From an uncultured Flavobacterium sp. (GTDB taxonomy: Bacteria > Bacteroidota > Bacteroidia > Flavobacteriales > Flavobacteriaceae), in the NCBI RefSeq assembly GCF_946482535.1, contig NZ_CAMLRU010000097.1, positions 1-10,084 of the forward strand: DNA of 10,084 nucleotides, in the 5' to 3' direction. The notes beneath the pieces were generated by a model, which searched no databases, was not told the DNA's origin, and saw only the letters and a list, made by a program, of their open reading frames with translations. The first letter of the stretch is position 1, and each line of letters begins with the position of its first letter. This document shows positions 1-7,165 of this stretch, piece after piece. A program made the translations under genes and the position numbers.

Positions 1-1409
1 TGTCGTCTCATTACGAAGCACCCATTAGAAAACCTTTAGTTATAGGTGATAAATCATATCACGATGTAACAGTAGATGTAGCTGCACCTGTAGAAGGTAG
101 AGCCAATAAACAATGGTGGACAGTATTTTCAATAGCATTAGCAGCGTTCCTTTGGGGAATAGGATGTATTGTCTATACCATCTCTACCGGAATCGGAACA
201 TGGGGATTAAACAAAACAGTTGGTTGGGCTTGGGATATCACTAACTTCGTTTGGTGGGTAGGTATCGGTCACGCCGGAACACTTATCTCAGCGGTATTAT
301 TGTTATTCCGTCAAAAATGGAGAATGGCTATTAACCGTTCTGCGGAAGCGATGACCATCTTCTCGGTAATCCAAGCAGGTTTGTTCCCAATCATCCACAT
401 GGGTCGTCCTTGGTTAGCTTATTGGGTAGTGCCTATTCCAAACCAATTCGGTTCTTTATGGGTTAACTTTAACTCACCGTTACTTTGGGACGTATTCGCG
501 ATTTCTACTTATCTTTCTGTATCATTAGTATTTTGGTGGACAGGTTTATTACCCGATTTTGCGATGTTGAGAGACAGAGCTGTAACACCTTTTACTAAGA
601 AAATTTATTCTATCCTATCTTTCGGATGGAGCGGAAGAGCTAAAGATTGGCAACGTTTCGAAGAGGTTTCTTTGGTATTGGCCGGTTTAGCAACACCACT
701 TGTACTTTCGGTACACACTATTGTATCCTTTGACTTTGCTACTTCGGTAATTCCGGGTTGGCATACTACCATCTTCCCGCCTTATTTCGTTGCCGGTGCG
801 GTTTTCTCAGGATTTGCCATGGTAAATACTTTGTTGATCATCATGAGAAAAGTATCTAATCTTGAAGCTTATATCACTATCCAACATATCGAATTGATGA
901 ACATTGTAATCATGATTACCGGTTCTATTGTTGGGGTTGCCTATATCACTGAGTTATTCGTAGCTTGGTATTCAGGAGTAGAATATGAGCAATATGCTTT
1001 CTTGAACAGAGCAACCGGTCCTTACTGGTGGGCTTACTGGTCGATGATGACTTGTAACGTATTCTCTCCACAGTTCATGTGGTTCAAGAAATTAAGAACT
1101 AGTATTATGTTCTCTTTCATTATCTCGATTGTGGTAAATATCGGTATGTGGTTTGAGCGTTTCGTAATCATCGTGACTTCATTACACAGAGATTACTTGC
1201 CGTCTTCTTGGACGATGTTCCAACCTACATTTGTAGATATCGGAATCTTTATCGGTACGATTGGTTTCTTCTTTGTATTATTCCTTTTATATGCCAGAAC
1301 TTTCCCTGTGATTGCTCAAGCAGAGGTTAAAACAATCTTGAAATCATCAGGAGAGAATTATAAAAAACAAAGAGAATTAGAAGGTCATAATCATTCAGAT
1401 AAACATTAA
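1..1409 (+). CDS. actC: Alternative complex III integral membrane subunit ActC (NrfD/PsrC family), lacks only the first base of its start codon
   Basis: ActC is the large quinol-side membrane subunit of alternative complex III, which oxidises menaquinol and passes electrons to cytochrome c or directly to an oxidase. The open frame runs from the left edge. Bases 1-2 are TG followed by codons for SSHYEAPIRKPL, so the window appears to begin at the second base of the ATG; the full protein would be about 469 residues, usual for the family. A short soluble N-terminus is followed by many hydrophobic segments, starting near the WWTVFSIALAAFLW stretch. The NrfD-like signature PGWHTTIFPPYF lies around residues 252-263, with W254 and H255. 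The C-terminus is charged and His-containing (EGHNHSDKH). It is 8 bp from actD, in one operon. actA and actB, encoding the haem and iron-sulphur subunits, are expected just upstream. Family assignment is confident; the exact start is inferred. Confidence 0.93.
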   Translation, partial: SSHYEAPIRKPLVIGDKSYHDVTVDVAAPVEGRANKQWWTVFSIALAAFLWGIGCIVYTISTGIGTWGLNKTVGWAWDITNFVWWVGIGHAGTLISAVLLLFRQKWRMAINRSAEAMTIFSVIQAGLFPIIHMGRPWLAYWVVPIPNQFGSLWVNFNSPLLWDVFAISTYLSVSLVFWWTGLLPDFAMLRDRAVTPFTKKIYSILSFGWSGRAKDWQRFEEVSLVLAGLATPLVLSVHTIVSFDFATSVIPGWHTTIFPPYFVAGAVFSGFAMVNTLLIIMRKVSNLEAYITIQHIELMNIVIMITGSIVGVAYITELFVAWYSGVEYEQYAFLNRATGPYWWAYWSMMTCNVFSPQFMWFKKLRTSIMFSFIISIVVNIGMWFERFVIIVTSLHRDYLPSSWTMFQPTFVDIGIFIGTIGFFFVLFLLYARTFPVIAQAEVKTILKSSGENYKKQRELEGHNHSDKH

Positions 1410-1417
1410 TATTTGCT

Positions 1418-1945
1418 ATGAGTAGTAATAAAGTTATACACGCAATATACAATGATGATGATGTATTAATGGATGCAGTTCACAAAACCAGAGCCGCTCA
1501 TCATCATATTGAAGAAGTTTTCACTCCTTTCCCGGTTCACGGGTTAGATAAAGCTATGGGATTAGCGCCGACAAGATTGGCTATCTGTGCCTTTATCTAC
1601 GGTTGTATCGGTTTAACTGTGGCAACCACCATGATGAATTATATCATGATTTCCGACTGGCCGCAAGATATCGGAGGAAAACCAAGTTTTAGTTATATTC
1701 AGAATATGCCGGCTTTTGTACCGGTAATGTTTGAGATGACTGTATTTTTTGCAGCGCATTTAATGGTAATCACTTTCTATATGAGAAGTAAATTGTGGCC
1801 ATTCAAGCAAGCAGAAAATCCGGATGTAAGAACTACTGACGACCACTTTTTAATGGAAGTATCTGTTCATGACAATGAAGCAGAATTAGTAAAATTCTTC
1901 GAAGGAACCGGAGCAGTTGAAGTAAAAGTAATTGATAAGCACTAA
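1418..1945 (+). CDS. actD: Alternative complex III subunit ActD (DUF3341 family)
   Basis: ActD is a small membrane subunit of alternative complex III with no cofactor of its own, thought to contact ActC and the cytoplasmic face. The 175-residue protein has a soluble N-terminal part (about 1-50, including HAIYNDDDVLMDAV and a His cluster at 28-30). Two membrane segments follow at about 52-78 and 98-124, then a C-terminal soluble domain (about 140-175) that reads like a small alpha/beta fold. A Glu (E106) sits in the second membrane segment next to mobile-looking Met and Phe residues. The start 8 bp after actC and the stop 8 bp before actE indicate one transcript. The leader before the ATG is AT-rich with no Shine-Dalgarno motif. 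The assignment rests on sequence character and on its place between actC and actE. Confidence 0.92.
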   Translation: MSSNKVIHAIYNDDDVLMDAVHKTRAAHHHIEEVFTPFPVHGLDKAMGLAPTRLAICAFIYGCIGLTVATTMMNYIMISDWPQDIGGKPSFSYIQNMPAFVPVMFEMTVFFAAHLMVITFYMRSKLWPFKQAENPDVRTTDDHFLMEVSVHDNEAELVKFFEGTGAVEVKVIDKH

Positions 1946-1953
1946 TAATTGAT

Positions 1954-2517
1954 ATGAAAAGTTTACTTAAAATAGCATTGGTATTCGGTAGTATTGTTTC
2001 TTTATCTTCTTGTAAAGATGATTTGAATCCAAACTATCAATACATGCCAAACATGTACGAATCTGTAGCTTATGAAACCTATTCTGAGTCAGATGCTTTC
2101 AATTCACCAACCGGTGAAAAAGGGAAAGAAGGTCAAATTCCGGCACAAGGGTCTATCAAAAGAGGATTTGTTCCTTATGAATATCCTAACACTCCGGAAG
2201 CTTTAGCTGCTATCAAAGCTTTAAATCCAAAATCGCCTCTTGACTCGACTCAAGTTGATATGAAAAAAGCCGAAGAACTTTACGGAATTTATTGCGCCAT
2301 TTGTCACGGTGCGGAAGGAAACGGAAAAGGGAAATTGGTTACTCAAGAGAAATTTTTAGGAGTGCCAAGTTATGCAGACAGAGTAATCAACGAAGGAAGT
2401 ATTTTCCATGTGGTGACTTACGGTTTGAATTCAATGGGTTCTCACGCTAACCAATTAAGTCAGGAAGAGCGTTGGTTGGTTGCCGCTTATGTAATGCAAC
2501 TTAAAAGCAAATTATAA
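1954..2517 (+). CDS. actE: Alternative complex III mono-haem cytochrome c lipoprotein ActE
   Basis: ActE carries electrons on the periplasmic side of alternative complex III and is a likely exit point toward cytochrome c oxidase. The 187-residue precursor has a signal peptide ending in the lipobox LSSC, so the mature protein should start at a lipid-modified C20. One haem c motif, CAICH, covers residues 114-118 and is followed by GAEGNGKGK, a common cytochrome c context. M161 in the GLNSMGSH stretch is the likely distal haem ligand. The C-terminal helix (EERWLVAAYVMQL) is typical of small class I cytochromes. The residues just after the lipid Cys are KDD, which resembles a Bacteroidota surface-export signal although this protein must face the periplasm. 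It lies 8 bp after actD and 27 bp before actF. Confidence is high from the haem motif, lipobox and context. Confidence 0.94.
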   Translation: MKSLLKIALVFGSIVSLSSCKDDLNPNYQYMPNMYESVAYETYSESDAFNSPTGEKGKEGQIPAQGSIKRGFVPYEYPNTPEALAAIKALNPKSPLDSTQVDMKKAEELYGIYCAICHGAEGNGKGKLVTQEKFLGVPSYADRVINEGSIFHVVTYGLNSMGSHANQLSQEERWLVAAYVMQLKSKL

Positions 2518-2544
2518 TTGTAGAACAAACAGATTGTTATAGAT

Positions 2545-4053
2545 ATGTATACATTTTCAAGTAAATTAAAAACCTTTTCTTTTGTCCTAATGATCGTAGG
2601 TGTCCTTGGGATTGGTTATGGTTTTTTAACTGCACCTAAAGATATTCAAGAAGTTGAGGCTATTTTGAAAGCAGAAGCTGAGGCTCATCACGGAGGCGGA
2701 CATGAAGCAGCTCCTGCTCATGAAGCAACAGCTACACCTGCCACAGAAGAAGCTCACGCTGAACCTGCAACAACCGAAGCAGCAGCTTTGGCAACTGCAC
2801 CACACGATTCTACGGCCACAGCTCACGATTCTACTGCAGTAGCAGAAGCTCATGCTGAACCGGCAAAAGAAGAAGCTCATGCTCAAACTGCAGCTCACGA
2901 AACTCATGCTGCTGCGGGACATGATGACCACAAAGTACATGCTGAACACGTTTTACATCAATTGCAAAATAAGCCTTGGGCTGCACTTTATGTTGCTTGT
3001 CTTTTCTTTATGTTGATTGCTTTAGGAGCTTTGGCTTTCTATGCTATCCAACAAGTGGCACAAGCAGGTTGGTCTCCGGTTTTATTCAGAGTTATGCAAG
3101 GTATTACCGCTTATTTATTGCCGGGTTCTATAATCTTATTTGTTTTGTTATTATTATCAGGATTACATTTTAATCACTTGTTTGTATGGATGGCTGACGG
3201 TGTAACTGATCCGAAAAGTGCTAATTATGACCATATAATCGCTGGTAAATCTGGGTATTTGAACTTCCCTTTCTGGATTATCAGAGCAGCTGTATTTATC
3301 TTCGGATGGAATTTATACCGCTATTTGTCCAGAAAGAATTGTTTGGCTCAAGACGAAGCGACTGACAACTCTTTCTACAAAAAGAACTTCAAAATGTCTG
3401 CTGCATTTTTAGTATTCTTTATCGTTACAGAATCTATCATGTCTTGGGATTGGATCATGTCGGTTGACCCACACTGGTTCAGTACCTTATTCGGATGGTA
3501 TGTATTTGCCAGTTTCTTTGTAAGTGGTATCACCGCCATTTCTATGGTGACTTTATACCTAAAATCTAAGGGTTATTTAGAGAATGTAAACTCAAGCCAT
3601 ATTCACGATTTATCAAAATTTATGTTTGGTATCAGTGTATTCTGGACTTACTTATGGTTCTCTCAATTTATGTTGATTTGGTACTCAAACATTCCGGAAG
3701 AAGTAACTTACTTCAAGACCAGAATTGAGGATTTCAATTTGCCTTTCTTTGGAGCTGTTGCCATGAACTTTGTTTTCCCGTTCTTGGTTTTAATCAACAC
3801 CGATTTCAAACGTATTTCTTGGATTATCGTAATGGCCGGTATCGTCATTTTATTTGGACACTATGTTGATTTCTTCAATATGATTATGCCGGCAACGGTG
3901 GGTGACCAATGGTTTATCGGTATCCCGGAAATATCATCAATTTTATTCTTCTTTGGATTATTCATCTTTGTTGTATTCAGTGCCTTAACTAAAGCACCAT
4001 TGGTACCAAAACGCAATCCTTTCATCGAAGAAAGTAAACATTTTCATTATTAA
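2545..4053 (+). CDS. actF: Alternative complex III membrane subunit ActF with a His-rich periplasmic insert
   Basis: ActF is the second large polytopic subunit of alternative complex III, related to ActC-type membrane proteins, and is thought to take part in quinol-linked proton transfer. The 502-residue protein has an N-terminal membrane segment (about 9-29), then a long low-complexity insert (about 40-140), then roughly nine further hydrophobic segments between about 146 and 483. Stretches such as TESIMSWDWIMSVDPHWFSTLFGWY (split across about 295-319) are typical of the family. The insert is rich in Ala, Glu and Thr and holds 16 His between residues 48 and 138. The two Lys before the first segment (K8, K10) place the insert in the periplasm by the positive-inside rule. 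It includes repeated EAHAEPA and AHDSTA units. Operon context (27 bp after actE, 19 bp before coxB) supports the call. Confidence 0.92.
   Translation: MYTFSSKLKTFSFVLMIVGVLGIGYGFLTAPKDIQEVEAILKAEAEAHHGGGHEAAPAHEATATPATEEAHAEPATTEAAALATAPHDSTATAHDSTAVAEAHAEPAKEEAHAQTAAHETHAAAGHDDHKVHAEHVLHQLQNKPWAALYVACLFFMLIALGALAFYAIQQVAQAGWSPVLFRVMQGITAYLLPGSIILFVLLLLSGLHFNHLFVWMADGVTDPKSANYDHIIAGKSGYLNFPFWIIRAAVFIFGWNLYRYLSRKNCLAQDEATDNSFYKKNFKMSAAFLVFFIVTESIMSWDWIMSVDPHWFSTLFGWYVFASFFVSGITAISMVTLYLKSKGYLENVNSSHIHDLSKFMFGISVFWTYLWFSQFMLIWYSNIPEEVTYFKTRIEDFNLPFFGAVAMNFVFPFLVLINTDFKRISWIIVMAGIVILFGHYVDFFNMIMPATVGDQWFIGIPEISSILFFFGLFIFVVFSALTKAPLVPKRNPFIEESKHFHY
2677..2960 (+). repeat. Low-complexity, His/Ala/Glu-coding imperfect repeat tract inside actF
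   Basis: This stretch codes for the His-rich insert of ActF. At DNA level CACGATTCTAC occurs at 2803-2813 and again at 2824-2834, 21 bp apart. A GAAGCTCA(C/T)GCTGAACC unit occurs near 2749 and again near 2845. The bias toward GCT, GCA and GAA codons keeps the opposite strand open over about 2626-2949, which is a compositional shadow and not a gene. Such tracts can change length by slippage, so strain-to-strain variation is likely but not shown here. Confidence 0.7.
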
Positions 4054-4072
4054 TATTTAAAGTAAATTACAA

Positions 4073-5260
4073 ATGACAACTCTTTTGGTACTTATAGTTG
4101 TAGTTTTATTGGCAGTTGCCCTATGGCAGTTAACTAAAATATTCGACTTAACTCAAGTTGGTGGAAATGTGAACGACTCGCAAATAGCAAACGATAACGA
4201 TAATAAAGTTAACGGTTACTTGATGTTTGCTTTCTTAGGTTTTATTTACCTAACTACTATCTACTGTCTTTTAAATTACAGCCACTTTCCATTAATTGGT
4301 GATTCAGCCTCGGCACACGGTCCTGAAGTTGATAACCTCATGATGATTTCAATGGTTTTAATCTTTTTTGTTCAAACTGTTACACAAGCTTTATTACACT
4401 ATTTTGCTTTTAAATACAGAGGAAAACAAGGACAAAAAGCGCTTTACTTTGCGGATAACAACAAATTAGAGTTTATTTGGAGTATCATTCCAGCCATTGT
4501 TTTGGCCGGATTAATTCTATACGGTTTGTATGCTTGGACAAATATCATGTTTGTAGATGAAAAAGATAAAGATGATGCTATCGTTATCGAACTTTATGCC
4601 CAACAATTCAAATGGGAAGCCCGATACGCTGGAGCAGATAATGTTTTAGGAAAAGCTAACGTAAGATATATCGAAGGCGTGAATACCCTAGGAGTTGATT
4701 TATCTGATCCTAATGCTCAAGATGATTTCACTTCAGCAGAATTACACATCCCAAAAGGAAAAAGAGTAATCTTTAAAATGCGTTCTCAAGACGTATTACA
4801 CTCCGCTTATATGCCTCACTTCAGAGCCCAAATGAACTGTGTTCCGGGTATGGTAACTGAATTTTCTTTTATCCCTACTTTGACCACTGCCGAAATGAGA
4901 GACAAACCGGCCATGATAGAAAAAGTTGCCAACATCAACGCTATCAGAGCTAAGAAAAGTGAAAAATTAGTAGCCGAAGGACAAACAGCACTTGATCCTT
5001 ATACTTTTGATTACTTGTTGTTATGTAACAAAATCTGTGGAGCTTCACACTATAACATGCAAATGAAAGTAGTGGTTGATACTCCGGAAGATTACCAAAT
5101 TTGGTTAAAACAAAACGCACCGAAAACTATTGTTCAAGCAGTGAAAACAGCAACAGCAGAAGCAAAAGCGGCTGAAGCTCCGGCAGTACCTACTAAAGAT
5201 ACTACCTCTTCTAACAGCAAAGACACCACAGTAGTTGCTCAAGCAGTAATGAAAAATTAA
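4073..5260 (+). CDS. coxB: Cytochrome c oxidase subunit II (CuA), with extra N-terminal membrane segments and a low-complexity tail
   Basis: Subunit II accepts electrons at its CuA centre and passes them to haem a of subunit I. The 395-residue protein has four hydrophobic segments (about 3-20, 48-68, 89-112 and 133-158) where the usual subunit II has two. The periplasmic cupredoxin domain follows from about 168. CuA ligands are visible: H243 (VLHSAYMPH) and C318, C322, H326 and M329 in the CNKICGASHYNM loop. The residue usually Glu between the two Cys is K320. W181 in QFKWEARY is the likely electron-entry aromatic. A stretch of about 45 residues (262-310) is inserted before the CuA loop, and the end (about 351-395) is an Ala/Lys/Thr-rich tail without a cytochrome c domain. 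It is 19 bp after actF and 22 bp before coxA, which supports a dedicated ACIII-oxidase pair. Confidence 0.95.
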   Translation: MTTLLVLIVVVLLAVALWQLTKIFDLTQVGGNVNDSQIANDNDNKVNGYLMFAFLGFIYLTTIYCLLNYSHFPLIGDSASAHGPEVDNLMMISMVLIFFVQTVTQALLHYFAFKYRGKQGQKALYFADNNKLEFIWSIIPAIVLAGLILYGLYAWTNIMFVDEKDKDDAIVIELYAQQFKWEARYAGADNVLGKANVRYIEGVNTLGVDLSDPNAQDDFTSAELHIPKGKRVIFKMRSQDVLHSAYMPHFRAQMNCVPGMVTEFSFIPTLTTAEMRDKPAMIEKVANINAIRAKKSEKLVAEGQTALDPYTFDYLLLCNKICGASHYNMQMKVVVDTPEDYQIWLKQNAPKTIVQAVKTATAEAKAAEAPAVPTKDTTSSNSKDTTVVAQAVMKN

Positions 5261-5282
5261 TAAAATTTAAAAGTTTACCTAT

Positions 5283-7082
5283 ATGTCAGCAGAAGCTCAC
5301 AATCACGATCACGGTCACGACGAACACGAACACCACCATAAAGACACGTTCATTACTAAATATATTTTTAGTATTGACCACAAAATGATATCCAAACAGT
5401 ATTTGATTACCGGTATCATTATGGGTGTTATTGGTGTGGGGATGTCAATGCTATTCAGAATGCAATTGGCATGGCCGGAAGAATCTTTTAAAATTTTCAG
5501 CTTTTTCCTAGGAGAAAGAATGGCTCCGGGAGGTGTAATGAATAACGAAACTTATTTGGCTTTAGTTACCATTCACGGTACCATCATGGTATTCTTCGTT
5601 TTAACCGCAGGTTTAAGTGGAACATTCAGTAACTTATTAATTCCATTGCAAATTGGTGCAAGAGATATGGCTTCAGGATTCTTGAATATGGTTTCCTATT
5701 GGTTGTTCTTCTTGTCAAGTGTTGTAATGGTGATTTCCTTATTCGTTGAATCAGGACCGGCTTCAGCAGGATGGACGATTTATCCGCCATTGAGTGCTTT
5801 ACCGCAAGCCATGTCAGGTTCAGGAGCAGGGATGACTTTATGGTTGGTTTCTATGGCTATCTTCATCGCCTCATCTTTATTAGGGTCTTTGAATTATATC
5901 GTAACGGTAATTAACCTTAGAACTAAAGGAATGTCAATGACCAGATTGCCACTTACCATTTGGGCATTCTTTATCACGGCTATCATCGGGGTTATTTCCT
6001 TCCCGGTATTATTATCAGCCGCTTTGATGTTAATCATGGACAGAAGTTTCGGAACGTCATTCTTCTTGTCTGATATTTACATCGCCGGAGAGGTTTTACA
6101 TTACCAAGGTGGTTCACCGGTATTGTTTGAGCACTTGTTCTGGTTCTTAGGTCACCCGGAAGTATATATCGTATTATTACCTGCTTTAGGTATTACCTCT
6201 GAAATTATTGCTACCAATTCTCGTAAACCAATCTTTGGTTACAGAGCGATGATCATGTCAATTATTGCGATTGCTTTCTTGTCAACCATCGTTTGGGGTC
6301 ACCACATGTTTATCTCAGGGATGAATCCGTTCTTAGGTTCGGTATTTACCTTCACGACTTTATTGATTGCTATTCCGTCAGCGGTAAAAGCTTTCAACTA
6401 TATTACAACATTATGGAAAGGTAACTTACAGTTAAATCCTGCTATGTTGTTCTCTATCGGATTGGTTTCTACCTTCATCACCGGAGGTTTAACAGGAATC
6501 ATTTTGGGAGACAGTACTTTGGATATCAACGTTCACGATACTTACTTTGTAGTAGCGCACTTCCACTTGGTAATGGGTATCTCGGCACTTTACGGAATGT
6601 TCGCCGGTATCTACCACTGGTTCCCTAAAATGTTCGGAAGAATGTTAAACAAAAACTTAGGGTATGTTCACTTCTGGGTAACCGCAATCTGTGCTTACGG
6701 GGTTTTCTTCCCAATGCACTTTATCGGTATGGCCGGTTTACCAAGAAGATATTATACCAATACCAACTTCCCGTTGTTTGACGATTTACAAGATGTAAAC
6801 GTGATCATCACTACATTTGCTTTAATCGGTGGTGCTTTCCAATTGGTATTCTTGTACAACTTCTTCAGTAGTATTTTCTACGGAAAAAGAACTGTTCAAA
6901 ATCCATGGAAATCAAATACATTGGAATGGACAGCGCCTATCGAGCACATTCACGGAAATTGGCCTGGTGCTATTCCTGAAGTACACAGATGGCCTTACGA
7001 TTACAGCAAACCGGGTCATGACGACGATTTTGTACCGCAAAATGTACCTATGAAACCGGGAGAAGAAGTATTACATCACTAA
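5283..7082 (+). CDS. coxA: Cytochrome c oxidase subunit I (aa3, type A1)
   Basis: This is the catalytic subunit: O2 is reduced at haem a3/CuB and protons are pumped. In the 599-residue protein H98 and H428 are the haem a ligands, H426 the haem a3 ligand, and H291, H340 and H341 the CuB ligands. Y295 in GHPEVY is the tyrosine cross-linked to H291. E293 marks the A1 class. The K channel has K369 with S366 in place of the usual Thr. The D channel has D128, N117 and N135, while the second Asn of the usual pair is M136. H418/D419 are the subunit I side of the Mg site and R488/R489 the haem propionate arginines. The first 20 residues are a His-rich tail ([20 protein letters not shown]) and the protein ends in LHH. 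The ATG at 5283 is the only sensible start. It is the last gene of the operon, directly before a terminator; coxC and coxD are absent here. Confidence 0.98.
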   Translation: MSAEAHNHDHGHDEHEHHHKDTFITKYIFSIDHKMISKQYLITGIIMGVIGVGMSMLFRMQLAWPEESFKIFSFFLGERMAPGGVMNNETYLALVTIHGTIMVFFVLTAGLSGTFSNLLIPLQIGARDMASGFLNMVSYWLFFLSSVVMVISLFVESGPASAGWTIYPPLSALPQAMSGSGAGMTLWLVSMAIFIASSLLGSLNYIVTVINLRTKGMSMTRLPLTIWAFFITAIIGVISFPVLLSAALMLIMDRSFGTSFFLSDIYIAGEVLHYQGGSPVLFEHLFWFLGHPEVYIVLLPALGITSEIIATNSRKPIFGYRAMIMSIIAIAFLSTIVWGHHMFISGMNPFLGSVFTFTTLLIAIPSAVKAFNYITTLWKGNLQLNPAMLFSIGLVSTFITGGLTGIILGDSTLDINVHDTYFVVAHFHLVMGISALYGMFAGIYHWFPKMFGRMLNKNLGYVHFWVTAICAYGVFFPMHFIGMAGLPRRYYTNTNFPLFDDLQDVNVIITTFALIGGAFQLVFLYNFFSSIFYGKRTVQNPWKSNTLEWTAPIEHIHGNWPGAIPEVHRWPYDYSKPGHDDDFVPQNVPMKPGEEVLHH

Positions 7083-7100
7083 TTCTTACTTATAAAATAA

Positions 7101-7133
7101 AAAAATGCCTTTCCCAACCGAAAGGCATTTTTT
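7101..7133 (+). terminator. Rho-independent terminator of the act-cox operon
   Basis: A perfect 13-bp inverted repeat, AAAAATGCCTTTC at 7101-7113 and GAAAGGCATTTTT at 7120-7132, encloses a 6-nt loop (CCAACC). The 3' arm runs into a T tract. It lies 19 bp after the coxA stop and before ruvB, so it should end the operon transcript and insulate ruvB. The A-tract/T-tract symmetry would also let it work on the other strand, but no minus-strand gene converges on it here. Confidence 0.9.
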
Positions 7134-7134
7134 A

Positions 7135-7161
7135 TTGGCAACCAACTTTGTTATATATTTG
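7135..7161 (+). promoter_or_regulatory. Candidate Bacteroidota sigma-A type promoter for ruvB
   Basis: TATATTTG at 7154-7161 fits the flavobacterial -7 consensus TAnnTTTG exactly. A TTG at 7135-7137 could be the upstream element, but the 16-bp spacing is a little shorter than the 17-23 bp recalled for Flavobacterium. The box lies just after the coxA terminator, where a new promoter is needed. It ends only 4 bp before the ruvB ATG, so transcription would start at or close to the start codon. In an AT-rich stretch the match could be chance. Confidence 0.45.
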
Positions 7162-7165
7162 TGAG

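Noticed and set aside
2523..2540. Small inverted repeat AACAA...TTGTT between actE and actF as an operator or attenuator
   Set aside because: A 5-bp A/T-rich stem in a 27-bp gap is expected by chance and there is no T tract or known motif.
2626..2949. Open frame of 107 codons on the minus strand, Cys/Ser-rich
   Set aside because: It is the reverse reading of the GCT/GCA/GAA-rich His-rich tract of actF; the protein is low complexity and has no gene-like features.
7148..7165. Upstream TTG start for ruvB giving a six-residue extension
   Set aside because: It lies inside the promoter-like box, and the extension (MLYICE) is not expected in RuvB; ATG at 7166 is the family start.
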